A stretch of DNA of 64,000 nt from Clavaria fumosa. Taxonomy: Eukaryota; Basidiomycota; Agaricomycetes; Agaricales; Clavariaceae. Shown one piece after another: positions 10,490 to 23,402 of this stretch. The stretch's first letter is position 1; each line of letters starts with the position of its first letter. Under the pieces are notes generated by a model. That model was not told where the DNA came from. It saw nothing but the letters and a program-made list of their open reading frames with translations, and searched no databases. Location of the stretch: assembly GCA_951802425.1 (NCBI GenBank), contig OX637796.1:2604001-2668000 (forward strand). Reading direction: 5' to 3'. A program made the position numbers and the translations under genes.

Positions 10490-13400
10490 ATGGCGGAGGT
10501 GCATCCGCAAGTCCTCCCTCAGCCTGCTGACGCTGCTCTCAGTGTTTCCGACCCTGCCGCAGCACCACCTGCGTTGACTCGAGGACAACACGAGGCTGCT
10601 GATTCCGTTCCCCGGAACGAACCAGATTTTGAAGAAGGTAAAACGGACCAGGCACGGAGTGCACCGTCCAATCCGAAAGGTCCACCCTCAGTCCCTACAG
10701 AGGACCATAAGAAAATGGCGGACAAAAAAGCTCCCCAGAGTCCGCGCAAACCCAGGGTCACCACGTCAGTCCAGCTGGTGAGGCCGAACGGTCCGCCCAC
10801 CAGGAAGGTTCGTAGTCTCCACGCGTCCCTCCTGCCTTTTTTTGATCTGATCGACGTAGGGTGGTGCCTTCGCCGTCAAGGCGGCTTTGCCTCCCTCCAA
10901 GTCAATGGAGACGGCGATGGCATCCCCCACGTCGTCTTTTCCATCAGCCACATTCTCTCTTCAAAAGTCGACAAGCGCTCGCCCGCCTCCAAAAGATAGC
11001 AAGTCCCCTGTGGCAGGCAGTGCCCCCAAGCCAGGCTTTGCTAGCAGCACCTCTATTCATGCTCGTCGAACGTCCCTTGCCCCCACGTCCGCAGCTACTC
11101 ATCCGATCACAAAATCGATCTCTTCGCCTGGCAAGACGTCAGCGTCCCCAACCAAAACCTCAGCCGTGTCGCCCACCGCTTCCGATGCGGCTGTTAGGAC
11201 ATCCGCGCCCGCCAAACCGCGCGCCTCGGTATCAGAAGGCGTGAAAAAGTTACTACCAAGTTCAAGGCATAGTATTGTGCCAAATATGAGGCCTATGTCG
11301 ACTGCTTCTACTTCTGCCGTATCCCCCAAGCCGTCACGGCCAGCATCCACCGTCAGGGAGGTCAAGGGGGACGGAAAAGCCCTTCAAGATGCCCAAAGTA
11401 AAGTATGCTATCATAATATTGCCAATTGAAGTTGAAGACTCTAATCGTCATGGCAGCTCAAGGAGGCGACGGACTCCCTGGCATCACAGGCTGAGATCGT
11501 CGCTGGTCTGGGAGGAAAGCTGGAGCAGCTGACCACGTCGTTTGAGGCAACGTCTACGGAACTTGAGGCAAAGCGATCCTCGATCGTGGAGTTGGAGAAA
11601 GCTAAGCAAGCTTCCGAAGGCCAGCTTGCGGATGTCAAGGTAGCCTTGCAGAAGTCTGAGGCGGAACGCCAAACTGGCGAGGAGCAACTCCAGACGGTTC
11701 AGAAAGAGGTGAGCGTCTCAATCCCGAGTCCATGTGTATCTTACTGATTCTTACCGTAGCGGGATGACGCTAATGTCATCATCGCTGAGCTGAACGAGCG
11801 CACCCAGGCGCTTGAGGCCCTGAAAACTAGTTTGGAAGGGCAGGTTTCCAATGTGCAAGGTGACTTAGCTGCGACCAAAGCCTCAAGTGAAGCTTCAAAC
11901 CTGGCATCAGCACAAGCATTTGCTATTGAACACGAAGCGCTGGTCAAAGCCAAGGCCGACTATGATGCTATCGCTGCAGAAGCAGAGGCACTCAAGGCGG
12001 CTCATACACAGGCGCTCGAAGAGGCCACCGCGAAGCTCGCGGAGATAAGTAAGAAGGATGCTGAGCTCAAAGAACTGCGAGCGGGACTGGCGTTGCTCAA
12101 GACCGAGAAGGAGCAAGACGCCACCAGGATATGCGAGCTTGAAGTCAAGATCCTGGAGACGAAGGAAACACAGGAGAAGGCCGAGGACGATCGCATGCAG
12201 TCCCTCACACGTGTGAAAACTCTGGTGGAAGAGCTAGCGAGGGCTGCCAGTGCGGCAGAGCTAACTGCTCATGAATGGAAAGCGAAGGAAGATGAACACA
12301 ACCAACACCTGATCGAACGTGAGAAATCACACGACGCTGCAATCGCAGCTGCTAGTAAGCAGCGGGCCCACTTGGAGGGTGACATCGAATCCCTCAAAGC
12401 CGAACTGGTCCGCGCACAGGCAGAACACGAACAGACGAAACTTGAAGCCCAGTCAGCAGCCGAGGGTCATGCTCAGAAGCTTGAAAAAGCCGAGCATTTG
12501 TATCTTGCCAAGCAAACAGAGCTTTTCGAAGAGATCAAGCGTGTCACGGATGAGCTTGAGGTATGTTGAATTCTCCCCCACCATGGACAGTACCAACAAC
12601 CCCTGCAGGATCAAGAAAAAACGTACAATTCCATGGTCGATGCTCTCAAAGTCGAGCAAGCCAGATTGTTAGAAGAGACATTTACGAAAGCATTTGTGAA
12701 AGCGAAGGTTGGGATGCACCAAGTATTGTTGGTGACCCGAAACTCACACATTTCTTTATTTCCAGACCGAAGCGAGCGCGGAACATAGCAAAGACCTCCA
12801 AGCGCTTCGCGCCGAGTCCCAAGTTTCCATTGAACAGCTCCAGAGCGCCCATCATTCAACCATAGACGAAATAAAGGCTCAACATGCTGCCATTCTCGAT
12901 TCACAGGCCAAAGACTTGGAGAAAAGACTCTCCAACCAGTTGATGGAGCTCAAGGCGACTCAGGATGATCTTGCTAAAGCCAAGGCTTCCTTGGCTGCAG
13001 CCCACGCGGAGATTGAAAATATCCAAGCGCAGCGCGATGCAGCACTGAAAGAGGCAGCCGATATTGCTGCAAGCCGACCTCCTGGCCAGGCCGAGGAAAT
13101 TGAGCGCCTGAAAAAGGCCTTAGTAGATTCTGAGGACGAAAAGAGAGCGCTCCAGGAGTCGCGTCGCCTCACACAGCTGTCAATGGAGGAGGCGGCTACG
13201 AATCACAGCAAAGACTTGGAACAGGCTGCCCAAGGCCGCGTTGAAGAAGTCAAGAAGCTGCAAGCGCGTTTCGAGGAAGAATCGCAAGCCTGGAAGGAAT
13301 CGAAGTCGAAATTGTTGACCAAAATTTCTGACTTGGAAGGAGAATTAGCGGCGAAGACAGCGGCCTTAGAAGCAGAGGCTGCTGCCGTCAAGACGAACGG

Positions 13401-13739
13401 CGCCGTCCGTGCTACATCACCAGACGTCACTGAGGCCAAACTGCAAGATATGGACCAGGCCCACAATCTTGTGCTTCACGATATGCAAGCCGAACACGAC
13501 AAGGCGTTGGCGGAGTTGAAGGAAGAGCTAGAGAAGGCTTTGGAGACCATCCATAAGCTCAACGATGATATTGCCCGCAAGATGATGGAAATCCAGTATC
13601 TTGAATTAGAGCAGGACGACAAAGAGGATGAGATCACCAAGTACGTTCTTACCTATGTGGTTGCTGACGCGGTTCACTGATGTGTTCCAGATTGAAGGAG
13701 GAGCTCAACGGTCTGAAATCGAAAGAAGCCGAAGAATAA
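10490..13739 (+). CDS. Long coiled-coil protein with Ser/Pro/Ala-rich N-terminus
   Basis: Exons are 10490-10807, 10860-11402, 11457-11708, 11760-12560, 12609-12707, 12766-13640 and 13691-13739, giving 978 residues. The first 300 residues are low-complexity Ser/Pro/Thr/Ala/Lys, with basic SPRKPR-type patches like those of microtubule- or actin-associated linkers. From residue 300 to the end the sequence is almost continuous heptad-rich Glu/Lys/Ala/Leu coiled coil. It lacks helix breakers except near a short TNGAVRATSPD hinge at about residue 850. There is no CAP-Gly, motor, GRIP or kinase motif. It looks like a tether or cytoskeletal linker, but I cannot name the family. Coding sense is well supported by frame continuity across six consensus introns. 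Confidence 0.8.
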
Positions 13740-14296
13740 ACATTTTCGTCGCTGATACCACGTCTGCTGTGGGACTCTATTCACTTTCCATGTGTCTTCT
13801 CTCTGCCCTCTATTTGCATGCTTCAAATCCTTCGCTCTTGATCCTCATGCAACATCGTTATTGACACTTCATCCATACCGTTCTCGTCGTCACTGGAATT
13901 CTAATTCTCAAATTATGTGGATACCATACCCCCTGCTTACACTCACGTTTAATATGATACACCCTTTTTTGTTGTTCCCTTTTTCTTCACATCCGTGTGA
14001 AACAACAAACACCATGTGTCTGTTCTATGTACCCATGCGGGACTTCTGCCGAGCTCATGGTTGATAAAGGATTAGCCCGGTACAATGCGCTTCATTGACC
14101 CGCGTAATTACCATATTTAGTCCCGCTGATCAGTCGGATGACAATTTCCCCCCAAAAAACCCAAAGAAAAAAAATTAAATTAAAAAAATTCAGTTCAATT
14201 ACTTTTATCCCCCCATCGTGTGTCTCTCTCTCTCTCTCTCCCTTCCCCATTCCCCCTTTCCTTTCACCTCGCCCGACGACCGTCGACGCATAGGTA
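13740..14296. other. Intergenic region upstream of YHM2
   Basis: I see no gene in this 557-bp stretch. It contains A/T-rich tracts (about 14150-14190) and a pyrimidine-rich strand just upstream of the YHM2 start, typical of fungal promoters. Confidence 0.5.
14223..14242 (+). repeat. (TC)n microsatellite in YHM2 promoter
   Basis: This is an uninterrupted TC dinucleotide run of about ten units, 55 bp upstream of the YHM2 start, inside a longer C/T-rich stretch. Such CT tracts are common just upstream of fungal start codons. Length polymorphism is likely. Confidence 0.85.
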
Positions 14297-15795
14297 ATGG
14301 GCCTCCATAAAGAACCCGGTCAGAAGGGCCTTAGTTGGTCTAACATCGCCGTGGGTAAGCTGCGTAAAACTCATCGTGTGATGTCAAATCCCTCATCCCG
14401 TCGCAGGTGCTATCATGAACATGGTGCATACTTGATTTCAATACTGCTATAACATGCTTAAACTAATTCGTCGTTGAATGCTTCTACGGGCTCCAGTTTG
14501 TAAGGATGTCTTCCTCGTGCTATAGTCTATGGCCTCTAATAGCTCGCAGGAGGCAAGTTGGCATTCTGCTCATTGGCCACCCCCATTCCAATCATGAATC
14601 GCACCCATGACAGGTCACGACATTAGGCCAACCTTTAGAAGTCATTAAGACACAGATGGCTGCTAATAGGTCACAGACCATGCTACAGTCATTGAAGACT
14701 GTATGGTCTCGTGGAGGCGTCGCCGGTTTCTACCAGGGTCTTATCCCTTGGGTTAGTACCGCGCTTGCGGGTGATGGTATCATAGCTGATTCAAAAATTC
14801 CACTATTCATAGGCATGGGTCGAGGCTTCGACTAAAGGCGCAGTGCTCCTTTTCACGGCGTCCGAGGTCGAGTCCGCTGGTGAACGACTCGGAACTAACC
14901 CAGCCCTTGCCGGCTTAGTTGGTGGTATGACTGGTGGCATAGTTCAAGCATACACTACCATGGGTGCGTTTTGTTTCTTGCATATATCGAGTCCAGAAGG
15001 CGACCGGCGCTATGATCCTCACACGGCCTGGTGTACTGGCTCGGAACGTGGATGCATAATGTATTTAGGACTGACGCAAAGTGATCTGCAGGTGTTTGCA
15101 CCTGCATGAAGACAGTTGAGATCACGCGCGCGAAACAAGCTGCGTCAGGTATAAAACCAGCTTCGACATGGGCCGTCTTCATGGACATCTACCGCAGAGA
15201 AGGTATTGTTGGCATTAACAAGGGAGTCAACGCTGTAGCCCTGCGGCAATGCACCAACTGGGGTTCTCGGTAGAATCATTCGCTGACTTAAAGGGCTCGG
15301 GTTTCGCTGATGTATTTCCTATTATAGGATTGGTCTGACCCGTTTGGCGGAGACGACAATGCGGAAGATTAGGGGTAAGCGTGAGGGTGAAAGCCTGAGC
15401 CCTCTCGACAAAATCTCGGCTTCTATCATCGGTGGCGCGATAGCGACGTGGAATCAACCAATTGAAGTCATTCGGATTGAGGTTTGCCTTCACGCCTCCT
15501 TGTCTTTTTGTTACCAGCTCAGCACCTTTTTGCTGTTACAGATGCAATCGATGGCCAAGAGTACCGCAAACGTGAATCGCCCCGCGAAGCTCACCATTTT
15601 AAATACACTCGCCTTCATATACAAAGAAAATGGCATTCGTGGCTTGTACCGCGGAGTCACCCCTCGGGTTGGATTGGGTGTATGGCAAACGGTCTGCATG
15701 GTGTCGTTTGCCGATTATGTCAAGGCTTGGTAAGGAGCCATTCGTCGGTTGCATTCATAAAGCTGACGCCTTGATACAGGGTTAAGAAGAAGTAA
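14297..15795 (+). CDS. YHM2: Mitochondrial citrate/2-oxoglutarate carrier Yhm2
   Basis: This is a member of the mitochondrial carrier family closest to yeast Yhm2, which exchanges citrate for oxoglutarate across the inner membrane and supports NADPH shuttling. Conserved blocks are [49 protein letters not shown] and LYRGVTPR. The best model has ten exons and 301 residues: 14297-14354, 14407-14423, 14497-14499, 14550-14552, 14614-14751, 14813-14963, 15092-15269, 15328-15481, 15542-15729 and 15780-15795. Exons 3 and 4 are 3 nt each (TTT and GAG). They supply the Phe-Glu that family members have before [10 protein letters not shown]. The intron after GAG starts with a consensus GC donor (GCAAGT). 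The microexons are inferred from conservation and splice sites, while the other exons are secure. Confidence 0.92.
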
Positions 15796-16064
15796 ATTCC
15801 CCAGTCTAAATCTCCCTCTCACGACGACCTTACAGTAGATGTTTATTCTGTTTATTCTTGGCTAATGGACACAAGTCACGCTGGGTCCAACTTTATACGT
15901 AGACATGACTGTGTAGATTGCAATTACGACCAGCTCGCACATGCACTATCCCTTCAGACTGGGCGCGTGAGCAACGATCAGCACCCTGTTCAGCAACCGA
16001 GGATGCTGAACGCATTTAAATACCGGTGGCTCCGTAACCCCCCCCTTCTGACTCACGACTAACA

Positions 16065-17090
16065 ATGAGCACCGCAACACGACCAGCTTCGCTGAAGACT
16101 ACGAACCGGCTTCTCGCCAGCTACCTTGCGCAGCTGCAAGCGCACCCTTTGCGCACGAAGGCGCTGACCGGAGGTACGCATATGTCACGACTTCTTACTG
16201 AGCAAACTGGGAAATCGCCACCTTCCTCACTATATTCTTCTAAAGCTACGTTGAGCTTCTTCCAAGAGATTCTGGGATCGGCCCTCGCAGGTGTGCCGGT
16301 CAAAAAGCCGTCGAAGGACGCCTATCCCGTCGTCCACTTCCTTGCACACGCACATGTCAACTTGCGGGCCCTCAAAATGGCCCTCTATGGTTTCTTCGTT
16401 TCTGCGCCCCTCAGCCACTATCTCGTCGGTATCCTCCAGAAGGCATTCGCAGGCAGGACGGGCCCGGGCGCCCGCGTCGCGCAGATCCTAGCAAGCAACC
16501 TGCTCGTTGCACCCATTCAAACTGCCGGTGAGCACTTGTCGAGCCGTCCTTAGTCATTTCCACAAAATTAATGTCGAAATTGGCACAGCGTTCCTGGCCT
16601 CGATGGCCGTCATCGGCGGCGCTAAGACGCTGGACGAAGTGCTTCGCACAGTAAAAGCCGGATTCTTGGCGGTGATCCGCGTAAGTGGTTGCTTAGCCTT
16701 CTGAAGCCTTTTACTTATGACCTCACTGCTTCTTGCGCAACCGCCGCTATCGCGCTTCGACGTTCAGATCCAATGGGCCGTGTCGCCCTTCTCAATGACG
16801 ATTGCGCAGAAGTTGATTCCAGTCGAGGTGCGGCTATCCCCGAACTTGTTTCGTCCTCTCTGAACTCATGTCGACTGTTCTAGATGTGGGTACCCTTTTT
16901 CAGCCTCATCCAATTGGCCCTTGGCGTTCGTAACCTCTAATTAGCACATATTTCCAAGACTGACATCTTGAACCATCAGACCTACTTCAATGCGCGCGTC
17001 AAGATGATGCGCATGGCTGCTCTGAAAGACAAGGAAAAAGAAAAGGCAAAGGAGAAGGCAAAGGAGGAGAGTGATGAACGTCAGCAGTGA
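16065..17090 (+). CDS. Mpv17/PMP22 family membrane protein
   Basis: Six exons (16065-16173, 16246-16527, 16589-16680, 16768-16827, 16884-16925, 16980-17090) give 231 residues. The order of features is a short basic N-terminus with YLAQLQAHPLRTKALTGG, typical of the family start, then about four membrane segments, then the C-terminal WVPFFSLIQLALGTYFNARV that matches the family end. A highly charged Lys/Glu tail of about 25 residues follows. Family members sit in peroxisomal or inner mitochondrial membranes and form channels or sort peroxisomal material. The precise location here cannot be told from sequence. It could equally be a Pxmp2-like peroxisomal protein or a Woronin-sorting-complex relative. 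It converges with TRS85. Confidence 0.88.
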
Positions 17091-17532
17091 TTCTCTTCTT
17101 GCGGTCGTGCGCAGTATTTGTCGTCTCTTCCATGGGGACATGCATGTTCTGCCAATGTCATAGTCTAGCTAACATGATATGAAGATTCTGCTACCCTGCC
17201 GTACATGTGTCTTGTATTACAATACAGGATGGGCTCTCGGGCAGGGGTCCTTGGACATAGCGGTGTCTCGTCCGCCACGCTTGGTCGTCGGATGATGAAA
17301 GCTGACCCACCTCCGATTCCAAAGTCCATCCTCCTAGATCATACACGCCAGGGCGGAATGCTTGCAACTTGGCATATACAAGCGTTACCTGTTGTGGTAG
17401 AAGAACGCCGCGGAAAGTAAGGCGACCCGTATATTGAGCAGGTAACAGGTCGCTATGCAAGCCTCAACACTTAAGCAATCTAACGGGACAATGGAGAGGT
17501 TATGGAGACCTTACCCGGCTGCATGTGAATTC
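17091..17532. other. Convergent intergenic region
   Basis: This 442-bp region lies between two stop codons on opposite strands and should hold both 3' ends. I see no gene or repeat in it. Confidence 0.5.
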
Positions 17533-20500
17533 TTAGGGATACAAGCCAGCCTCAGCGTGAAGCGTACAGGATGTGTCAGAGAGTAGTTTCGGAGCCGAAA
17601 TACGACTGGGGTTCGACAAGAGCTGGAAGAATTTAGTCTCAAGAAACAAGGCTGACACAGCTGGGACGTACCCTTCGGAGAAGTCATGGCCTATCGTGAC
17701 GCCATCTTGCAAGGTGACAAACAGGGGATTTGACTCTGTGTTCCATTCGCTTGTACGGATAGCTTCCAAAATTTCCAGCTTTTCCCTTCGACCTTCGGCA
17801 TAAAGCATTTGCTTCAATTTGGCGTTTTCTGTTTCTTCAATAATCTGTTGCAGATAACCATGGAAGGCTCCGGGTGTGAGTCCAGTGACAAGGAGGTGGC
17901 CAGAGCGCTGCTGGGAAGAATCGCTCCAGAAGATAATGATATCCAACGAGTAAGGATTGTACAGGGGAAAGATAAAACGGTGGTCCCTCGGCGGAATATG
18001 AGGATGTGTGATTGTCAGGGTACGGGAAACGATGGACCGTCGCCCGCTCTGTACGAGGGACAGATTCACTGAGTGTTGAGCGTTCTGTGCACCTGGAACC
18101 TGTAACAGATGTCAAGCCAGCAAATTAGCGTGACAAGGGCTTGGCGCTTGCCTGAGATATTTGACTGCACAAAATGTTCAGAGAGGGCGGCTCAGTCTCA
18201 TCGACAGTGCGTCGATGAAGGAGGTCGGTGAGCTTCTGGGACACAAAATCGATGGTGGCGAGAGTGTTTTCGCCGGTTTCCCGGGGTGATAGGCCGAAGT
18301 GAAGGCGTGCGGACTGAGACGGCGCAATGGATGGTCTAGAGAAGGATCAATTTCTGAAAGGCAGGTGCAGATGCCCACGTACAAAGTTTGCGACGAAAGG
18401 GCGTGACACTTCCATGTCGGACTGAGAGAGGTCGTCTGCAGAAGTTGAATGGTACACGATGACGACACATTTTCCAGTTCAAGGAAGATCCGAAATAGAT
18501 CCTCCTCTGATTGACTGGGTTGAACAACCGTCGCAACCTGGAACATGGGCTCAACATCGTACCATCTCGCCACGCGGGCAGAATGAAAGGCGCGGCCGTA
18601 CTCCTGGGATGAGAGTCTTAGTGTTGAACCCCGGTCACAAATCAGACGTACCTCTCGGAAAAGAAACAATAGGCAGAGATTTCTTGAGACGATATTTTCT
18701 GCATGGAAAATCAACGGCACTTCCATACGCTGCGCAGGCTTCAAAGCTGAGCCCTTTGGGAGCGGAATTCGATAGGGTTGGGGAGGCGTCAACGCGTTGC
18801 TCGATTCAAGAGTATCAACAAGTGAGTCTGGGGAACATAGCAGGTTTGGACACGCAACCTGCCAGAAGGATACATGAAACATACGAGGTGAATCATTGGA
18901 GCCCTCCTCGTTATCAACCCAGATGACATCCTCGGCGCCTGCGACCATCCACAACTCGCTTATGTCTGTACTTCCCAAATTCGAAAAGTGTATCCTCATT
19001 TCCTTGCGTTCACCGTGATAAAGAACCAACGGCCCGTCATTGACCAATTCTGCGTGCAGATAGTGGCTAGCAGGTGCCACCTTTACGTGGGAATATGTCT
19101 CGGAAGCGTACATGACACTTTGGCGTTGCGCAGCAGTCTCTTGCAATCTGCGACCCCGAGAGGCAAGGCACTCGGTCGTGGGAAGCAATCCAAGGAAGTC
19201 GAATGTCAGATGGGTGATTGTTAACAAGGCAGAACGGTGAGGTTTGATAGAAATGGGAATCTGCGGCGCAAGAGGTCAGTCCAAGGCTCGGGACGAGGTA
19301 AAGCAAGTCAGACCTTGCGCGTCTCTCTAGCACCCAAGAAAATTTCATCAATAACCTCTACTTCCGCGGGGGTCTGAGCAGATGCCTCCCCCTCTAACAC
19401 TTCCTCCTCAACAGTGACGGTGACATTCGTCAAGTTGACCTCTGTGTCTAATGGATTGCATAATACGACGTCAAACCAAAAGGATTCTGAGCATCAAGCA
19501 GGGGTCAGCACCACGTAGAGTCTAACCAATACGTGGGATGAATGACCATTAACGGTAGCATACCCGTACGGCTCAAGCCCTTCTCCTCCACGGACTTTCC
19601 AAAAAGTCCGCCAATCTTCTTCTCGTTGCTGCCATACTGGCGACAAAGCTTCTGCTGCAGCGCGCGGAAGTTGAATTCGGGTCTCCTCGACAAGGCAGAA
19701 TTTTAAAGACGGCTCCAATTCTGCGGTGGGGAGCCTGCTACTAGGGGGCATGGATTTGAGATGCTAAAGCCCCGAAGTCAAATGAGCGTCGAAAGGGAAC
19801 TAGACAAGCACGGGTGCCAACCCACGGTGAAAGCTATTCGGAAGTCCTCTAGAAACACTTTATCAGCTTCGGGCACTAGAGATTCGGGATTCGAAGAGCC
19901 GTTCAATGTTGTAGAAAGTGCCGGGAATGGTTTTGAAATGTGTGATCCTTTAAGTAAGCCGAGTAAAAGACGGACTGCGCCTGTAATATTGCCCGTGGAA
20001 TACAATAGTCGACCTGAAGATTGCATCAGAAACTAGCACTGATCCGTAACGCTGTGACACTTACCCAACGGGTGTTCTATACCAGACAGGATATCACTGT
20101 AGACCGGGAAGCTTCCGCAAGCGACGCCTTCCGATTCCCAGAATAAAGGCGACAAAGTCGTCTGCTTCAGCAAATACTGCTCACGAGCCTTGCGCAGAAA
20201 ATACATTGTAAGAGGTTTCTGTGAGAAGATTTCAGTCCAAAGGCTTCAGGTAGATCGCCGGGCTCACGATACCACATTTATCCAACCGATCCGCTGCAAT
20301 GAAGTACCACAGTGCTGCCCGCCTTCGTGCGGATTTACGGACACTCAGATGCGCAGCCTGAGCGAGGAGGAGAGCGGAGGGAGGTTCTTCCGCCTTAAAC
20401 AATGTCAAGAAAGGATATAAGCATGGATCGAAAGCAAATAAAGAGGTGCGACGGCGCAAAGCAGCACACACATTACCAGCAGCCCACACCAGCCATCTTT

Positions 20501-22152
20501 CTCCTTCCAGGACGTCACCCAAGAAATCGGTGCTCGGGATACCCAACTCCCAACGAACTGCATATGTAAGTGCCCGGAGCTGGGCGTACGGTGGAAAATC
20601 AGAGTTTGGCGGTCGGATGGTAGAAAGGGCGTGAGAAGCATGTAGAGGTATCGAAAGAGAAGGTGTAAGTAGCAGGGGTAGAATATCCTTAGGAAAGATC
20701 ACGCGCCGACATGAATATGAGACGATTGTGGCAAAGACAACGGCTTACCGAACCGCCTTTACCTTCTTTCCTTAACACCTCCCAGACCGGCACGGCTAGC
20801 TTGAGATCACCAAGGATGGTGGCAAACTCGGCTAATCTTTGCAGTTGCGACGGTGGGCCAGGGCCTACGGTCTCGGATGTCGGCAAGCTGTTCTTGCGCA
20901 AGTGTCCGGGCAAGTTCGCAGCCGAGGGGTTCGTAGACGCATGCGGAGTGACATTAGTCACGTTGGCTGAGCCAAAAAGGCGCCGGGTAGATGAGAATAA
21001 TCGGGAAGGGAGTCGACGGGTCGATGCATACTAAAGACGGAACGTTCAGTCGAATTGGTTCAAGGATGGTGATACTCTGGCAGAAGGCTACGTTTTCATT
21101 CCATTCAAGGACACACTTCTCCATCCAGGGGACTAGATTCATCACGACGAACTCCCTTGTAAACTTGGCAATTTTCAGTATGTCTTGCTCTTCCAGAAGC
21201 AATGATGCTCCTTCCTCAGAAAACGGAGGAGTAGATGATTCTTCGTTGTGAGAATGAAATGTATAGGGTGGGAGGCGGGGTTTCAGTGGTGACATTGGGA
21301 CTGGAGCAGGAGGAGGTAAAGGGAGTGCAAGTGGTAGGAGGTAGCTATGGAGGCCATATTGCTTCTTGACTGCGTTATAAAGTGCTCGCGCTCTACAATA
21401 ACAAACCACTCAGCTATTAGATGACGAATACGCCGAAGAGGTAACACGAGACACGCACTCTTCATCAGACAAGGGGGACCCCTGTGGATGCACGATCAGG
21501 TAATAGCGAAAATGAGTGGTATCTACCCATGGCGGGAAGTTGTAATTCCTTGCGTGAAGCGCTGCGAGGGCCTGAAGTGGGTTTGGGGCCCTAGTTGAGA
21601 CCGCTAAAATCGCTGGAAGGACGTAAGGTTAATGGTGCAGAGACGTTAGTAAGGAAGATGTAGCCTCACTGGCGACTGGATGGTTCCAGCCCTCCGTTCG
21701 CGAGGGGACGTGATCTCCTTCAGCACATCGCCTCAGCTCATTCCACCAAGGTGTACGTTGCCCTTCCTTGCGCTCCGATTTTTCCATGTCATCCACCCAC
21801 TTCGCGCATCGCTTGCTAATGCGGGCGCTAATCCAATCAATCATGCGAGCTGCGCGCTGCGACTCTCCCTCAGTGCAGGCTGTCTCAATTTCTGCGAGGT
21901 CGGAGAAGCGCAACGCAAAGGAAGGATGAGGCACGGAGGTTAGTGCCGTCGTGCGTGTCGTCACTGTCGAAATATTTTCAGCCGTGTAAGTTGCACGAGT
22001 TATCCGCAAAACACACCTTGCGGAAGCGGCGAGAAATGTTGCAGAATTTGGGGCAACGAAGGGAGCGCGGCGGAGGCCAGCAGGTCGATCAAGTCAGGAG
22101 AAGGCAATGTGCACACATGCGGGCTCAGAGACGATGGCAAAGGGACAGACAT
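17533..22152 (-). CDS. TRS85: TRAPPIII subunit Trs85/TRAPPC8
   Basis: Fifteen exons run from 22152 to 17533: 22152-22017, 21963-21670, 21612-21459, 21392-21092, 21030-20749, 20687-20472, 20393-20268, 20218-20065, 20013-19826, 19763-19547, 19486-19314, 19260-18652, 18603-18383, 18335-18152 and 18099-17533. They give 1,273 residues in consistent phase. The protein is the TRAPPIII-specific subunit that directs the Rab exchange factor to autophagosome formation and Golgi traffic. Conserved blocks are HPSFALRFSDLAEIE, RALYNAVKKQYGLHSYLLP, STRRLFG, the helical repeat region with KPLTMYFLRKARE, and NPLDTEVNLTNVTV opening the C-terminal beta-rich part. The last intron (18151-18100) has a GC donor (CAG|GCAAGC). 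The intron 20471-20394 is 78 nt with no stop, so retention would add 26 residues. Confidence 0.93.
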
Positions 22153-22448
22153 TCTAGGATACGAGCAATAAGTTCCAAGGCTAAACCGAGGTACGAGAAA
22201 ATCAAGTCGAAGATTGTCGACGACTCTGCGCGTCGGACTCGTCTACACCGCCGCCGCCGCGCTGCAAAAGATGTTACATAGTCGTTTGCCACACTCGTCA
22301 AGTAATTTTACCTCCGCGTCGACAACACAGTTCGAGGCAACAGTAAAGGTCTTACAGTAGATACAAATACAAGTCTAGAGAGTTGGTTGCGTCTTTGGGT
22401 GCTTGGCACGCATGAAGAACTAGAACGGAGTCGATGCCATCGTGTGCT

Positions 22449-23402
22449 TCAGAAGCCTCCCCCGAAATCCCCTCCCCCTCCTCCAAAATCTCCGAAACCT
22501 CCTCCCCCGAAATCCCCACCATAACCTCCATCACCAAAACCTCCGTCACCATAACCTCCATCACTATAACTTCCGTAGTCATGACCAAAGCCTCCCTCAA
22601 GGGCCTCGCCAAGAAACAATCCTGAACGTTGTCAAACCATGATCCTTAACCATTTTGCGATAATAGACAAACCTCCGAGCAACCCCGCTCCGAGACCCAA
22701 GCCTGCTCCTCCAAGGCCTCCAAGACCTCTTCTTCCAAAACCTCCTCCTCCATAACCTCCTCCATAACCTCCTCCATAACCTCCTCCAAATCTAGAACTG
22801 TTGTAGCCAACTGGAGGAGCGTAGGTCGGGTAACCTTGCTGTTGGTAATACAAATGCTGTTGTTGCATTTGTTGATGTTGGGCGGCCCTTTGCTGCTGGA
22901 GCTGATATGCGCAAATTAGCCAGGCTCCACTTGACGGGAGCATTCAACTGACCTGGATTCTGCGTTGCTCCCTCTCCTCCTTCGTTCCTATAGCTCTATC
23001 CTTAAGTTTGGAAAAGAAGCCCTTCGACGGCTTAGCTCTGGAGGCGTTTTTACCGGGCGTGGAGCTGCGGATATCGCGCGATGAGCTCCTGTCTGTGCTG
23101 CTTTCTCCGTGGAAGGAATGCCTTCGTGCTGTATAGGGAGGTGGTTTCAGACTTTCGCCATCGAAAGCTTTCGCAGCCAATTTCTCGCGAACGTCAGGGT
23201 GTTCTGATAGGTACAGTTCGTCTTCATATGGGTGAGTCCAGATTGAACGAGGAGGGACTGCTTTAGTGTCTACCTAAAAGAAGGGTCAGAAAACTGCGAC
23301 GCGAAATAGATCAAAAGGGCGGACCCAATATGGGCTTTGAGTGTTAGAGTCGAATTGTTGAATCCAACCATAAGGAAGAGGCTGATCTAGAAGGCTGGAC
23401 AT
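22449..23402 (-). CDS. WW-domain protein with Gln-rich and Gly/Tyr-rich tail
   Basis: Four exons (23402-23325, 23273-22953, 22901-22673, 22621-22449) give 266 residues. A single WW domain fills residues 8-45: LPYGWIQQF, the second-half aromatic region SPYWVDTKA, and the PPRSIWTHP block. A basic Ser-rich middle follows, then a KGFFSKLKDRAIGT amphipathic stretch, a Gln/His/Tyr-rich segment, and a C-terminal tail of GGGYGGGYGGG and GDGGYGDGGFGD repeats ending GGGF. WW domains bind Pro-rich peptides. The tail has prion-like composition. Fungal homologues exist, but I know no assigned role. Intron 1 uses an unusual GTCCGC donor at a phase-0 junction that is otherwise well supported. Confidence 0.85.
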
